Source of the DNA: Halorubrum ezzemoulense DSM 17463
Lineage (GTDB): Archaea > Halobacteriota > Halobacteria > Halobacteriales > Haloferacaceae
Length of the DNA stretch: 32,813 nt
Assembly (NCBI RefSeq): GCF_002114285.1
Contig: NZ_NEDJ01000037.1
Location: forward strand, 1-32,813
Direction: 5' to 3'
The translations under genes were made by a program, and so were the position numbers. The notes beneath the pieces are model-generated. The model saw nothing but the letters and a program-made list of their open reading frames with translations, did no database searches and was not told where the DNA came from. Below, piece after piece: positions 1 to 8,832 of this stretch. The stretch's first letter is position 1, and each line of letters opens with the position of its first letter.

Positions 1-150
1 CCCCCCGACCGGGTCGCCGAACCCCGCGGGGGGAAGGTGGCTCCGGTCGCCGCCCGCCGACCGCACGACGACCGCGACGCCTCGCGTGCCGGCCACGTCG
101 ATCACCGTGCGGTCGTCGGTGACGCGCGCGTCGATGTCGATTTCGTCCAT
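1..150 (-). CDS. Hypothetical protein, N-terminal part (cut by window edge)
   Basis: An open frame on the minus strand starts with ATG at 150 and stays open to the window edge, giving 50 residues that begin MDEIDIDARVTDDRT and continue with a VAVVVRSAGG stretch. A TATA-like box (gctaaac on the minus strand, about 173-180) sits about 26 nt upstream of this ATG, which supports both the start and a leaderless transcript. The gene is divergent from rpa1. The acidic, beta-strand-like pattern suits a small soluble haloarchaeal protein. I do not recognise a function, and the missing C-terminus prevents a family call. Confidence 0.6.
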   Translation of the reverse strand, partial: MDEIDIDARVTDDRTVIDVAGTRGVAVVVRSAGGDRSHLPPAGFGDPVGG

Positions 151-275
151 GCCCCACGTTGCGACCGGGGACGGTTTAGCCCTACCGGCCGTCCCCGACG
201 GCGCCGCGGGCCGGTCCGTCGCCGGCGCTCACCGGTGGTGAATCCTTTTGTGCGGCCGCGCCGAACCTCGCTTCG
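151..275. promoter_or_regulatory. Divergent promoter region, partial gene / rpa1
   Basis: This 125-bp gap separates two divergent starts. On the plus strand ccttttg at 244-250 lies 26-32 nt before the rpa1 ATG. On the minus strand gctaaac around 173-180 lies about 26 nt before the ATG at 150. Both spacings fit archaeal TATA boxes of leaderless genes. I see no convincing operator palindrome. Confidence 0.45.
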
Positions 276-1550
276 ATGGACGTCAACAGCCATGCCGAGG
301 AGCTCGCCTCCGACCTCGGCGTCGACAAAGAGGAGGTCAAAGCCGACCTACAGAACTTACTGGAGTACAGCGTCCCCATCGACGAGGCGAAACAGAGCGT
401 CCGCCGGAAGCACGGCGGCGGGGGCGGCGGCTCGACGCCGACGCCCGACGCCGTCGACGTGGGCGAGATCACCACCGACCACGACGGCGTGACGGTGACG
501 GTTCGCGTGTTGACGCAGGGGACGCGCACGATCCGGTATCAGGGGGACGACCTCACGATCCGGGAGGGCGAAATCGCCGACGAGACCGGCGTCATCTCCT
601 ATACCGCGTGGCAGGACTTCGGCTTCGAGCCGGGCGACTCGCTGACGATCGGCAACGCCGGCGTCCGCGAGTGGGAGGGGGCGCCGGAGCTGAACCTCAA
701 CGACTCGACGACGGTCGCCATCGCCGACGAGGAGGTCTCGGTCGACCGCGAGGTGGGCGGCGACCGCAGCCTCGTCGACATCGCGGCCGGCGACCGCGGC
801 CGCAACGTGGAGGTCCGCGTGCTGGAGGTCGACGAGAAGACCATCTCCGGGCGCGACGGCGAGACCGAGATCCTCGAAGGGGTCGTCGGCGACGAGACGG
901 CGAAGCTCCCCTTCACCGACTGGCAGCCGCGCTCCGAGATCGAGGTCGGCGCCGACCTCCGGATAGAGGATGTGTACGTCCGGGAGTTCCGCGGCGTCCC
1001 CTCGATCAACCTCACCGAGTTCTCGACGGTGACGCCGCTCCCCGACCCCGTCGAGGTCGCGGAGGACGCCCCGCGGCTGTCTGTCGCGGACGCCGTCGGC
1101 TCCGGCGGAATGTTCGACGTCGAGGTCGTCGGGAACGTGCTGGAGGTCCGCGACGGCTCCGGGCTCATCGAGCGCTGCCCCGAGTGCGGCCGCGTCGTCC
1201 AGAACGGCCAGTGCCGGAGCCACGGGGACGTGGACGGCGAGGACGACCTACGGGTGAAGGCCATCCTCGACGACGGCACCGACACCGTGACCGTCGTCCT
1301 GGACGACGAGCTCACCGCCGAGGTGTACGGCGGCGGGCTCGACGACGCCCTCGCCGCCGCGAAGGACGCGATGGACAAGGAGGTCGTCGCGGACGACATC
1401 GCCGACTCGCTCGTCGGGCGCGCCTACCGCGTCCGCGGGAACCTCTCGGTCGACGACTACGGCGCGACCCTCGACGCGGCCGAGTTCGAGCTCGCCGCTG
1501 ACGACCCGGCCGCCCACGCCCGCGCCGCGCTCGCGGAGGTGGGCGAATGA
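276..1550 (+). CDS. rpa1: Replication factor A, single-stranded DNA-binding protein (RPA1)
   Basis: This 424-residue protein binds single-stranded DNA during replication, repair and recombination. I see three OB-fold-like segments, at roughly residues 70-165, 175-265 and 275-405. The third carries a zinc finger with Cys301-x2-Cys304, Cys313 and His316. The N-terminal ~50 residues are helical and precede a short Gly-rich linker. The next gene starts inside its stop codon (ATGA overlap at 1547-1550), and a phosphoesterase follows, so the operon order is rpa-rpap-rpe. That order matches the rpa1 operon described in Haloferax volcanii, which is why I choose rpa1 over rpa3. The start at 276 is supported by a TATA-like box about 27 nt upstream. 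The family call is very secure; the paralogue number is inferred from synteny. Confidence 0.93.
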   Translation: MDVNSHAEELASDLGVDKEEVKADLQNLLEYSVPIDEAKQSVRRKHGGGGGGSTPTPDAVDVGEITTDHDGVTVTVRVLTQGTRTIRYQGDDLTIREGEIADETGVISYTAWQDFGFEPGDSLTIGNAGVREWEGAPELNLNDSTTVAIADEEVSVDREVGGDRSLVDIAAGDRGRNVEVRVLEVDEKTISGRDGETEILEGVVGDETAKLPFTDWQPRSEIEVGADLRIEDVYVREFRGVPSINLTEFSTVTPLPDPVEVAEDAPRLSVADAVGSGGMFDVEVVGNVLEVRDGSGLIERCPECGRVVQNGQCRSHGDVDGEDDLRVKAILDDGTDTVTVVLDDELTAEVYGGGLDDALAAAKDAMDKEVVADDIADSLVGRAYRVRGNLSVDDYGATLDAAEFELAADDPAAHARAALAEVGE

Positions 1551-3280
1551 GCGACGACGGGCCGGGCACGCGTGAGGTCGCCTACCGGGTGTTCGCCGCC
1601 GAGTTCGACGACGCCTCGCTGTCGTACTCCGAGAGCGACGAGGAGCGCGCCCCCAACTACGTCGTCACCCCGACCGGCGCGCGGGTGAACCGCCTGTTCA
1701 CCGCCGGCGTGCTCACCGAGGTCGAGCGCGTGAACGACGAGACGCGGCGCGGTCGCGTCGTCGACCCGTCGGGCGCGTTCGTCACCTACGCCGGGCAGTA
1801 CCAGCCGGAGGCGCAGACCTTCTTGGAGCGCGCCGACCCGCCGGCGTTCGTCGCGCTCACCGGCAAGGCGCGCACCTTCGAGCCCGAGGACTCCGACCGC
1901 GTCTTCACCTCCGTCCGCCCGGAGAGCCTCAACGAGGTCGACGCCGACACCCGCGACCGCTGGGTGGTCTCCGCCGCCGAGGCGACGCTCGACCGCCTCG
2001 CCGCGTTCGAGCAGGCCCTCGATTCCGACCTGCGCGGCGACGAGCTCCGCGCGGCGCTGGAGGCGGGCGGCGCCCCGGCTCCGCTCGCCGCCGGGATCCC
2101 GAAGGCGCTCGACCACTACGGCACGACCGCGGCGTACGCAGAGGCGGTCCGCCGGCTCGCGGTCGACGCGCTCGAGCTGATCGCGGGCGACCGCGACGAG
2201 GTCCGGTCGATCGACGTCGCCCCCGACGAGGGGGACGCGACCGCGATCGGTCCGCTCCCCGACACCGACGTGACGATCGCGGAGCCGGCGGCGACGCCCG
2301 AGGCCGACGCGACCGCGGCCGCGGACGTCGGCTCCGACCCGGAACCCGCCACCGGTGAGAGCGAGGCCGAACCGACCGCCGAGGCTACCACGTCGACCGC
2401 GGATACCGACTCGTCGACCGCCGCCGCCGGATCGACCGCCGAGGCCGAGTCGCTGCTCGACGACGCGGCCGAGATGGAGGGCGCCGGATCCGCGGAATCC
2501 TCGGAAAGCGAGACGGCCGAACCGGAGGCGACCGCGACCGCCGACTCCGGATCGCTCGGCGATGCGGGCGACTCCACCGAGCCGACGGACGAGAGTACCC
2601 CGACCGACGATAGCGTCACGACCGACGAAGGTGCCGCGGCCGACGACGGCGGCCTCGGCGACTTCGACGCCGGTGACGACGGAGACGACATCGGTGACTT
2701 CGACGCGGGCGGCGATGACGACATCGGAGACCTCGACGCGGGCGGCGATGACGACATCGGAGACCTCGGCGCCGGGGGCGACGAGGGCGCGAGCCCCTCC
2801 CCCGATCCGGACGCCGACGGGGACGACATGTACCAGCTCGACGACGAGGAGCGCGAGGAGATCGAGTCCGAGTTCGGCACCGACTTCGCGACCGGGACCG
2901 AGGTCGACGAGCCGGGCGAGGCCGACATCGACGTGCCCGACCCCGAAGAGATCGTCGAAGAGCCCGACGACGACTCCGCGGCGGCCGCGGACGATTCGGC
3001 CGCCGCAGAGATCCCGGAGCCCGACACCGCCGCCGCGACGGACGACGGAGATGAGGCCGAGACCGACGGAGACGCAGCTGACGACATCGACCTCGAAGCC
3101 GCAGCGGTCGCGGCGATGGACGACCTCGACGACGGCGACGGGGCGCCCCGCGAGGCGGTCGTCGAGCGCGTCGCGGACGACCACGGGGTCGAACCGGGCG
3201 CGGTCGAGGACGCGATTCAGGACGCGCTGATGAGCGGGCAGTGTTACGAGCCGGGCGACGGGCTGCTCAAGCCGATCTGA
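1547..3280 (+). CDS. rpap1: RPA-associated protein (RPAP1, COG3390 family)
   Basis: This 577-residue protein is the obligate operon partner of rpa1. In Haloferax the RPA and RPAP proteins co-purify as a complex, and I infer the same role here. The first ~220 residues form a folded OB-type domain. They are followed by ~275 residues of acidic Ala/Glu/Asp/Ser/Thr-rich low complexity, then a C-terminal ~65-residue helical segment (about residues 510-577) that resembles a winged-helix RPA tail. The low-complexity part contains Asp/Gly repeats of the type IGDLDAGGDDD encoded by a perfect 33-bp tandem duplication. It overlaps rpa1 by 4 bp, and its TGA overlaps the ATG of the phosphoesterase gene, so translation of all three is probably coupled. 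The linker makes the protein longer than a minimal family member. Confidence 0.9.
   Translation: MSDDGPGTREVAYRVFAAEFDDASLSYSESDEERAPNYVVTPTGARVNRLFTAGVLTEVERVNDETRRGRVVDPSGAFVTYAGQYQPEAQTFLERADPPAFVALTGKARTFEPEDSDRVFTSVRPESLNEVDADTRDRWVVSAAEATLDRLAAFEQALDSDLRGDELRAALEAGGAPAPLAAGIPKALDHYGTTAAYAEAVRRLAVDALELIAGDRDEVRSIDVAPDEGDATAIGPLPDTDVTIAEPAATPEADATAAADVGSDPEPATGESEAEPTAEATTSTADTDSSTAAAGSTAEAESLLDDAAEMEGAGSAESSESETAEPEATATADSGSLGDAGDSTEPTDESTPTDDSVTTDEGAAADDGGLGDFDAGDDGDDIGDFDAGGDDDIGDLDAGGDDDIGDLGAGGDEGASPSPDPDADGDDMYQLDDEEREEIESEFGTDFATGTEVDEPGEADIDVPDPEEIVEEPDDDSAAAADDSAAAEIPEPDTAAATDDGDEAETDGDAADDIDLEAAAVAAMDDLDDGDGAPREAVVERVADDHGVEPGAVEDAIQDALMSGQCYEPGDGLLKPI
2665..2766 (+). repeat. 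Tandem repeat within rpap1 linker
   Basis: Two perfect 33-bp units lie head to tail at 2701-2733 and 2734-2766. A diverged 36-bp unit precedes them at 2665-2700. The units are in frame and encode acidic Asp/Gly segments in the disordered linker of RPAP1. The pattern suggests slippage or unequal recombination, so copy number may vary between strains. Confidence 0.85.
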
Positions 3281-4053
3281 TGGCGCGGGTCGAGCCGGTC
3301 GTCGGCGAGCCGGCGGCGGTGGCCGACCTCGGCGCGGAGCGCGCGCTGCTCGTCGCCGACGTCCACGCGGGCATCGAGGTCGGACTGCGCTACGAGCGCG
3401 GCGTCGAACTCGACTCCCGGGCCGACGAGCGCCGCGAGCGGCTCTGCGACCTCGTCGCCGAGACCGACGCCGACCGGCTCGTCGTCCTCGGCGACCTCGC
3501 GCACCGGATCGGCGCACCCGACGGCGACGAACGGGAGGAGCTGGAGGCCCTGATCCGCGCCGTCACCGACCGCGTCCCGATGACGCTCGTCGAGGGGAAC
3601 CACGACGCGGGCGTCGCGGAGGCGTTCGCGGCCGACCTCGACGTGATCGGCCCCGAGGGCGGGCGGCTCGGTCGCGGGTCGGCCTCCAGTGTCGCGGTCT
3701 GTCACGGCCACACGTGGCCCGACCCCGCGCTCCGCGACGCCGACGTGATCTGTACCGGCCACGAGCACCCGCAGGTCCGACTAGAGGACTCGGTCGGCGG
3801 GTCGCGCGTCGAGCGCGCGTGGCTCCGCGGGACCCTCGACCCCGCGGCGTTCACCGAGTCTGGTGATACTCCCGGCCCGCCGGCCGATCCGCCGGAGCTC
3901 GTCGTCTTCCCCGCGTTCAACGAGCGCTCCGGCGGGACGTGGGTCAACGTCGAGGGCCAGTCGTTCCTCGCGCCGTACCTCCCCGCGGCGCTCCCCGCCG
4001 CGGACGCCTACCTGCTCGACGGGGCGCGGCTCGGGGACTACCGGGACATCTGA
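3280..4053 (+). CDS. rpe: Calcineurin-like metallophosphoesterase of the rpa operon (RPE)
   Basis: This 257-residue protein has the full set of metallophosphoesterase motifs: DVH at residues 27-29, GDLAHR, GNHD, HGH and GHEH. It should therefore bind two metals and hydrolyse phosphodiester or phosphomonoester bonds. The substrate is not known; its place in the rpa1 operon suggests a nucleic-acid-related role. Its ATG at 3280 overlaps the rpap1 stop (TGATG). A longer reading from a GTG at 3241 would add 13 residues and overlap rpap1 further, so I prefer the ATG. The H. volcanii rpa1 operon carries the same third gene, named rpe. Confidence 0.9.
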   Translation: MARVEPVVGEPAAVADLGAERALLVADVHAGIEVGLRYERGVELDSRADERRERLCDLVAETDADRLVVLGDLAHRIGAPDGDEREELEALIRAVTDRVPMTLVEGNHDAGVAEAFAADLDVIGPEGGRLGRGSASSVAVCHGHTWPDPALRDADVICTGHEHPQVRLEDSVGGSRVERAWLRGTLDPAAFTESGDTPGPPADPPELVVFPAFNERSGGTWVNVEGQSFLAPYLPAALPAADAYLLDGARLGDYRDI

Positions 4054-4136
4054 ACGCCGCGGACCGATCGCGGAGTGACCGTTCCGCCCCGCTCCGCCGA
4101 CGAGACCGTTTTGTCCCGCGACGCGGAACCGGCCCC

Positions 4137-4712
4137 ATGGTCACCGACCGCTCGCCCACCGCGATCGACGAGGCCGGGTGGCACTGGCTCCGGGTCAAAC
4201 ACGTGACGGGGTTCCCCCGCCAGGCCCGCGACGGCTACTTCCCGGCGCACGACGTGATGCGGCCGGCCGCGACGACCGAGGCGGACGCGCCGGGGGTCGA
4301 CGCCGGAAAGGAGTCGCTACCGGCCGGCCCCGAGACCGTCCGCGACGCCGACCGCCTCGCGCTGGAGACGACGTACCTGAGCGGGAAGTGGCTCGTCGAG
4401 CGTCCGGCGGAGGCGGTCGACGACCTCTGGGAGGCGGTGGTCGACGACGTCGCGGCCGAGCGGTTCTGGGACGCGAAGGTCGCGACCGCCGCCGGGTGCG
4501 AGGCGTTCGGCGAGTCCGACCACGCGGTGCTCGTGTTCACGCCGAACTACTTCGATCGAACGGACGTCGACCGGGTTCGACGCCGGCTCAGGGAGGAACA
4601 CGGGGTGACCAAGCGGATCCGATACCGCCCCGACGTGTACACGCTCGGCGGGGTCCACGAGGCGCGGCTCGGCCCGCTCGCCGACTCCGACGCGGCGCGG
4701 TTCCGCGCGTGA
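4137..4712 (+). CDS. DUF1917 / BLES03-like protein (putative phosphothreonine lyase fold)
   Basis: This 191-residue soluble protein contains the pattern SGKWLVERP, then a helical segment ending AKVAT, then a VFTPNYFDRTDVDRVRRRLR stretch and RIRYRPDVYT. This arrangement matches my memory of the DUF1917/BLES03 family, annotated in haloarchaea as putative phosphothreonine lyase domain proteins. Enzyme activity is not established, and I see no way to name a substrate. The start at 4137 is supported by cgttttg at about 4107-4113, some 27 nt upstream. The gene has its own promoter and is convergent with the thiolase operon, with only 13 bp between stops. The existence of the gene is secure; the family call is moderate. 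Confidence 0.72.
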   Translation: MVTDRSPTAIDEAGWHWLRVKHVTGFPRQARDGYFPAHDVMRPAATTEADAPGVDAGKESLPAGPETVRDADRLALETTYLSGKWLVERPAEAVDDLWEAVVDDVAAERFWDAKVATAAGCEAFGESDHAVLVFTPNYFDRTDVDRVRRRLREEHGVTKRIRYRPDVYTLGGVHEARLGPLADSDAARFRA

Positions 4713-4725
4713 GATTCGCGTCCGG

Positions 4726-5220
4726 CTACTCCACCGGGCGGAACTGGAAGCCGTCCCAGTCCTGGCTCTCGGGCTCGCGGATGCCGGCGCCCGGCTCGCG
4801 CAGTTCGTCGGCGTACACCGGCTCGATCCGGTCGCCGATATCGACGCTGAACTGGTCGCCACCGTTGTCACTATCGTCCCCGTCGTCGCCTGTGACGCCG
4901 CCTGCCTCGTCGCGCTCGGCTATCTGTCCGAGCGCGCGGACCGGCGGCCCGTCGTAGTCGTCGCCCATCTCGAACTCGACGATTGCGAGGGTGTTCGGCT
5001 CGCGGACGCCCGGGGGCGTCGCGGTCGAGGTCGTCCACGTCACCACGCGCGCCTCGTACTCGCGGAGGTCGACCGTCCCGACGCGCTCGGCGCCGTTCGG
5101 GCCCACGGCGTGGGACGGGTACGTGACCGTGCCGTCGGCGTACTCGGCGGCCTCGAAGGTCGGTTCGGCGCTGTCCCCCTGCCCGTCCGCGTCGGTGTCG
5201 GTCGTCTCGTGGTCGCTCAT
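4726..5220 (-). CDS. OB-fold (DUF35-like) beta subunit of haloarchaeal thiolase
   Basis: This 164-residue acidic protein carries an OB-fold of the DUF35 type (YEARVVTWT, NTLAIVEFE and ALGQI strands, about residues 55-145). It overlaps the thiolase gene by an ATGA at 5217-5220. DUF35 proteins bring a thiolase and a partner enzyme together or complete the thiolase active site. In Haloferax mediterranei, beta-ketothiolases consist of a catalytic alpha subunit and an OB-fold beta subunit encoded together, which fits here. The usual N-terminal zinc ribbon of DUF35 proteins has no cysteines: the segment YPSHAVGPNGAERVG occupies its place. An acidic Asp/Gly insert lies at about residues 105-125. It is probably not an independent enzyme. 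Confidence 0.82.
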   Translation of the reverse strand: MSDHETTDTDADGQGDSAEPTFEAAEYADGTVTYPSHAVGPNGAERVGTVDLREYEARVVTWTTSTATPPGVREPNTLAIVEFEMGDDYDGPPVRALGQIAERDEAGGVTGDDGDDSDNGGDQFSVDIGDRIEPVYADELREPGAGIREPESQDWDGFQFRPVE

Positions 5221-6377
5221 TGGCTTCCCTCCAAGATCGTGGTGGTCACGCAGTTCCCGAACCCGCCGACGTTACAGGCGAGCCCCGTGTCGGCCTCGAC
5301 CTGCCGCGGTCCGGCGTCGCCCGTGACCTGCTTGACTATCTCGTACACCTGCGCGACGCCGCTGGCCCCGAGCGGGTGGCCCTTGGACTTGAGCCCTCCC
5401 GACGTGTTGATCGGGAGGTCGCCGTCGCGGTCGGTGACGCCCTCGTCGACCGCCTTCCACCCCTCTCCCTTCTCGAAGAAGCCGAGGTCCTCGCTCTGGA
5501 GGAACTCCAGTATGGTGAACATGTCGTGGAGCTCGGCCACGTCGACGTCGTCCGGGCCGATCCCGGCCATCTCGTAGGCGACCTCGGAGGAGTCGACGAC
5601 GCCGCCCATCGTCGTCGGGTCCGCGCGCTCGTGGACGACGTGGGTGTCCGTCGCCCCGCCGATGCCCGAGACCACGGCGTAGTTGCCGTCGGGCGCGTAC
5701 TCCTCGGCCACCGACTCGGGACAGAACACGAGCGCCGCCGAGCCGTCCGTGATCGGACAGAAGTCGTACAGTCGGAGCGGGTCCGCGACGATCGGCGAGT
5801 CGAGGACCGTGTCGAGGTCGACCTCCTTCCGGAACTGCGCGTGAGGGTTGTCCACGCCGTTCCGGTGGTTTTTCACCGCGACCTTCCCGAGGCTCTCGCG
5901 GGGCGCGTCGTACTCATCGAGGTAGAGCCGCGCCGTGAGGCCCGCGAACGAGGGGAGCGTGACGCCCTGCCTGTACTCCACTGGATGCGTGAGCGACGCG
6001 ATCACGTCCGTCGCCTCCGCGGTCGTCCGGTGGGTCATCTTCTCGCCGCCGACCAGCATCGTGACCTCGCTCGCGCCCGAGGCGACCGACTGCCACGCCG
6101 CGTACACCCCTGCCCCGCCTGAGGAGGAGGTCTGGTCGATCCGCGCCGTGTACGCCGGCTGGGCGGCGAGGTCGTGGGCGAGCGCGTTCGGGACGCCGGT
6201 CTGCCCCTCGAACTCGCCGCTGGCCATGTTCGAGACGTACAGGTGATCGAGGTCGCCGCCGTCGACGCCGGCGTCGTCGAGCGCGGCCGCGCCCGCCTCC
6301 GCCAGCAGCTCCCGGATCCAAGCGTCGCGCTGCCCGAACCGCGTCATCGACGCGCCGACGATCGCTACGCGTTCCAT
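5217..6377 (-). CDS. Thiolase family protein, catalytic subunit with Ser nucleophile position
   Basis: This 386-residue thiolase should condense or cleave beta-ketoacyl-CoA, for example acetyl-CoA to acetoacetyl-CoA for the mevalonate pathway or beta-oxidation; the direction cannot be read from sequence. The motif that normally holds the nucleophilic Cys (CASG) reads Ser84-Ser-Ser-Gly here. The GHPLGASG motif gives His334. Near the C-terminus CNVGG places Cys368 where SCP2-type thiolases have His-Asn. Ser-nucleophile thiolases are known in haloarchaea. I chose the ATG at 6377 because MERVAIVGASMTRFG is the conserved N-terminus and a TATA-like box (cctaaaac on the plus strand, 6400-6408) lies 23-31 nt upstream. 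A further ATG at 6449 is not favoured. It forms an operon with the OB-fold subunit. Confidence 0.9.
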   Translation of the reverse strand: MERVAIVGASMTRFGQRDAWIRELLAEAGAAALDDAGVDGGDLDHLYVSNMASGEFEGQTGVPNALAHDLAAQPAYTARIDQTSSSGGAGVYAAWQSVASGASEVTMLVGGEKMTHRTTAEATDVIASLTHPVEYRQGVTLPSFAGLTARLYLDEYDAPRESLGKVAVKNHRNGVDNPHAQFRKEVDLDTVLDSPIVADPLRLYDFCPITDGSAALVFCPESVAEEYAPDGNYAVVSGIGGATDTHVVHERADPTTMGGVVDSSEVAYEMAGIGPDDVDVAELHDMFTILEFLQSEDLGFFEKGEGWKAVDEGVTDRDGDLPINTSGGLKSKGHPLGASGVAQVYEIVKQVTGDAGPRQVEADTGLACNVGGFGNCVTTTILEGSQ

Positions 6378-6516
6378 GTCGGTGGGTCCACCGCGGTCGC
6401 CTAAAACGTACCTCTCCGCGGCCGCGGTGGGGTCCGTCCGTCCCGACACCGTCGGCCGCCGTCGAGGTCGCGCCTCGCCGTCTCACCCGCCCCCGGCGAG
6501 GATCTGCGAGCCCGGT

Positions 6517-7260
6517 TCAGTCCGCCGCGGTCGGCGCGCCGTCGCCGACCGCGTCGGTCGCGTCCTCGCGGTCAGCGGTCGCGGCCGACACCACGTCGGT
6601 GAACGCCTGTCGGCGGGCGTAGAAGAAGTAGACGTACGGGACCTTCGCCAACACGTCGAGGAAGGCGTACGTCAGCGCGGCGCCCACCCCCGTGGTGAAG
6701 CCGATCCCCGCTGGACCCATCAGCCAGACGAACGGGTACGCCAGCCACAGCAGGCCGACGTGGTTCTTCAGCAGGCTGAACAGCCCCCGCTGCATCGGGT
6801 CGTCGGGAACGGCCCGCGGGAACACCACGTACAGATACGCGAACAGCGTGACGTGGAAAATCGAGGAGACGCCGAACAGCACCCACTTGAGCGTCCCGCC
6901 CGTCACGACCGCCCCGGCGCCGAACGCGATCATCAGCGCGTCGGCGAGCATCACGCCCGCGACCGCGCGGCGGGACGCGCCGGCGACGTAGCCGATGAAC
7001 CCGACCAAGAGTGGGGTGGTGACGATCCAGTCGACGTAGCGGAGGCCGACCAGCTCGGCCCCGTTGACGGTCACGGTTCCGATACCGAGCGCCATTCCGG
7101 CATACGCGAGCCCGGCGAAGCCGGGTATCACCGCCAGCGCGGCCAGGCGACCGCGGTCCTCCGACTCGCCGAGCTTCGCGTACAGCGCCGCGGTGATCCC
7201 GAGGCCGACGAGGAAGGCGACCGCCGCGATCCAGTACGCGGCGCTGACCGCGCCCGTCAT
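6517..7260 (-). CDS. sopI: Sensory rhodopsin I
   Basis: This 247-residue seven-helix retinal protein senses light for phototaxis through its transducer HtrI. It matches Halobacterium SRI closely along its length, with shared stretches such as [14 protein letters not shown] and [16 protein letters not shown]. The retinal Schiff-base lysine is Lys206. The counter-ion Asp77 lies in RYVDW after Arg74 (Asp76 in Halobacterium SRI). His167 in [12 protein letters not shown] corresponds to the SRI-specific His166 that matters for signalling. The ATG overlaps the stop of the transducer gene by 4 bp, so the two are co-translated in the order htrI-sopI, as in Halobacterium. The C-terminal ~30 residues are polar and variable. 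Confidence 0.96.
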   Translation of the reverse strand: MTGAVSAAYWIAAVAFLVGLGITAALYAKLGESEDRGRLAALAVIPGFAGLAYAGMALGIGTVTVNGAELVGLRYVDWIVTTPLLVGFIGYVAGASRRAVAGVMLADALMIAFGAGAVVTGGTLKWVLFGVSSIFHVTLFAYLYVVFPRAVPDDPMQRGLFSLLKNHVGLLWLAYPFVWLMGPAGIGFTTGVGAALTYAFLDVLAKVPYVYFFYARRQAFTDVVSAATADREDATDAVGDGAPTAAD

Positions 7261-8801
7261 CGCGCACCTCCGTCGGTCGTCGCTCGCGAGCGCGCCGTTC
7301 CGCCCCCGGTGGCCGGCCCGTCGGCGCCGGACGTCTCATCGACGGTGAACGCCGCGACCCGGTCTTGGAGCGTCGTCACGGCGTCGGTCTGGAACTCGCG
7401 CAGGGAGTCGGACACGTCCTCGACGACCGACTGGCCCTCCTGTATCTCCGTCGCCGTCTGCTCCGCCGTCTCCGCGGTCTCGGTACTGAGCTCCGTGATC
7501 TCGTCGACGGAGCCGGCCGTGTCCTGTACCGTGTCGGCCTGGTCGGCGGTCGTCCGACGGATCTCCCCGAGCGAGCCGCTGATCTCGTCGACGGAGTCGG
7601 CGATCGTCTCGATGTCGGAGAGCGTCGACTCGACGGTGTCGGTCCCAGTCTGGACGCGCTCCTGTGTCGACCGGATCGACACCGTCACTTCCTCGGTCTG
7701 GTCGGCGATGTCGTCTATCATCGTATCAATCTCGTTCGCGCGCGACTGCGTCTCCTCGGCGAGCTCCTTCACCTCCTCGGCGACGACGCTGAAGCCGTCG
7801 CCGGAGCCGTCCGCCCGGGCCGCCTCGATCGAGGCGTTGAGCGCGAGCATGTTGGTCTGTTCCGCTATCTCGCCGATGATGTCGACGATCTCGGTGATCT
7901 CGTCCATCCCGTCCTGAAGCTGTTCGACCCGGTCGACGGCCTGCTCCGCCTCCTCCTCGACCTCGGCCATCTCGGCCAGCGCGCTCTGGGAGGAGCTGCG
8001 GGCGTCGTCGCTCGTCGCCGCGACCGCCTCGCTCCGGTCCGACAGGTCGTCGACGGTCGCCGCGATCTCCTCGGCGGACGCGCTGATGGTCTCGATGTCG
8101 GTCGCGATGGACTCGAGCTCCGCGCGCTGGTCGCCCGCCTGTCCCCGGATCGTCGTCGCGCTCTCGGTCGCGCCGGCGACGCGCCGCTCGACCTCGTTGC
8201 TCATCTCCGCCATCTCGCCGGCGTCGGCCTCGATCCGGTCGGCCATCTCGCGGACCGTCTCCACCGTCCCCTGGAGGTCGTCCATCATCCGGTTGAACGA
8301 CTCGCCCACGGTCGCGAGGCTCTCGTCGCTCTCGTCGACGTCGACGCGCCGCGTGAGGTCGCCGGTCGCCGCCTCCTCCATCACCTCGGCGTACCGGTCG
8401 GCCGTCCGCCGGTAGCGGTCGGCCATCTCGGTCGCTTCCGCCCGCGCGCTCTCCAGTTCGTCTTGTGTCCGTTCCATCTCCGTCAGTCGGTCCTTCAGCG
8501 AGACCCGCATCTGCTCGATGGATCCCGCGAGCTCCCCGAACTCGTCGGTCCGGGTGGACTGTACTTCCCTGTCGATGTCCCCGTTGGCGACGCGCCGCGT
8601 CTGCGCGCCGATCTCGGTGACGCTGGCGATCGTCTCGGCCGCGTTGATCGACCCGAGCGTCAGGAGACCGGCGACGGCCGCGACGACCGTCGCGTTCGCG
8701 TCGTCGGTGGCCAGCCCGACGGCGACGATGAACGCCCCCGTCGCCACGTATCCGACGCCAAGTTTCACCCCGTAGCTGTCTTTCACCGATGCGATCGGCA
8801 T
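7257..8801 (-). CDS. htrI: Sensory rhodopsin I transducer HtrI (methyl-accepting)
   Basis: This 514-residue protein passes the signal of sensory rhodopsin I to the CheA/CheW system. Two transmembrane helices lie near residues 11-30 and 34-50, with only a very short external loop, as in HtrI and unlike the large external domain of some HtrII. HAMP-like and coiled-coil segments follow. The conserved signalling hairpin tip contains [16 protein letters not shown] and [17 protein letters not shown] chose the ATG at 8801 over one at 8810 because [15 protein letters not shown] aligns end to end with the Halobacterium HtrI start, and because a TTTAA box at 8827-8831 is then 26-30 nt upstream. The gene is the first of the htrI-sopI operon. 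Confidence 0.93.
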   Translation of the reverse strand: MPIASVKDSYGVKLGVGYVATGAFIVAVGLATDDANATVVAAVAGLLTLGSINAAETIASVTEIGAQTRRVANGDIDREVQSTRTDEFGELAGSIEQMRVSLKDRLTEMERTQDELESARAEATEMADRYRRTADRYAEVMEEAATGDLTRRVDVDESDESLATVGESFNRMMDDLQGTVETVREMADRIEADAGEMAEMSNEVERRVAGATESATTIRGQAGDQRAELESIATDIETISASAEEIAATVDDLSDRSEAVAATSDDARSSSQSALAEMAEVEEEAEQAVDRVEQLQDGMDEITEIVDIIGEIAEQTNMLALNASIEAARADGSGDGFSVVAEEVKELAEETQSRANEIDTMIDDIADQTEEVTVSIRSTQERVQTGTDTVESTLSDIETIADSVDEISGSLGEIRRTTADQADTVQDTAGSVDEITELSTETAETAEQTATEIQEGQSVVEDVSDSLREFQTDAVTTLQDRVAAFTVDETSGADGPATGGGTARSRATTDGGAR

Positions 8802-8826
8802 GTGATCCATCAGGGAAACCGACGTG

Positions 8827-8832
8827 TTAAAC
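8827..8832 (-). promoter_or_regulatory. TATA-like box of htrI-sopI
   Basis: On the minus strand gtttaa occurs 26-31 nt upstream of the ATG at 8801, the distance expected for a leaderless haloarchaeal transcript. An alternative ATG at 8810 would be only about 17-22 nt away, so the box also helps decide the start. A nested inverted repeat begins one base upstream of this box. Confidence 0.5.

Noticed and set aside
1457..3517. Long open frame on the minus strand opposite rpap1 (about 686 codons)
   Set aside because: It is antisense to rpap1, is dominated by Arg/Gly/Val, and is a product of high GC at third codon positions.
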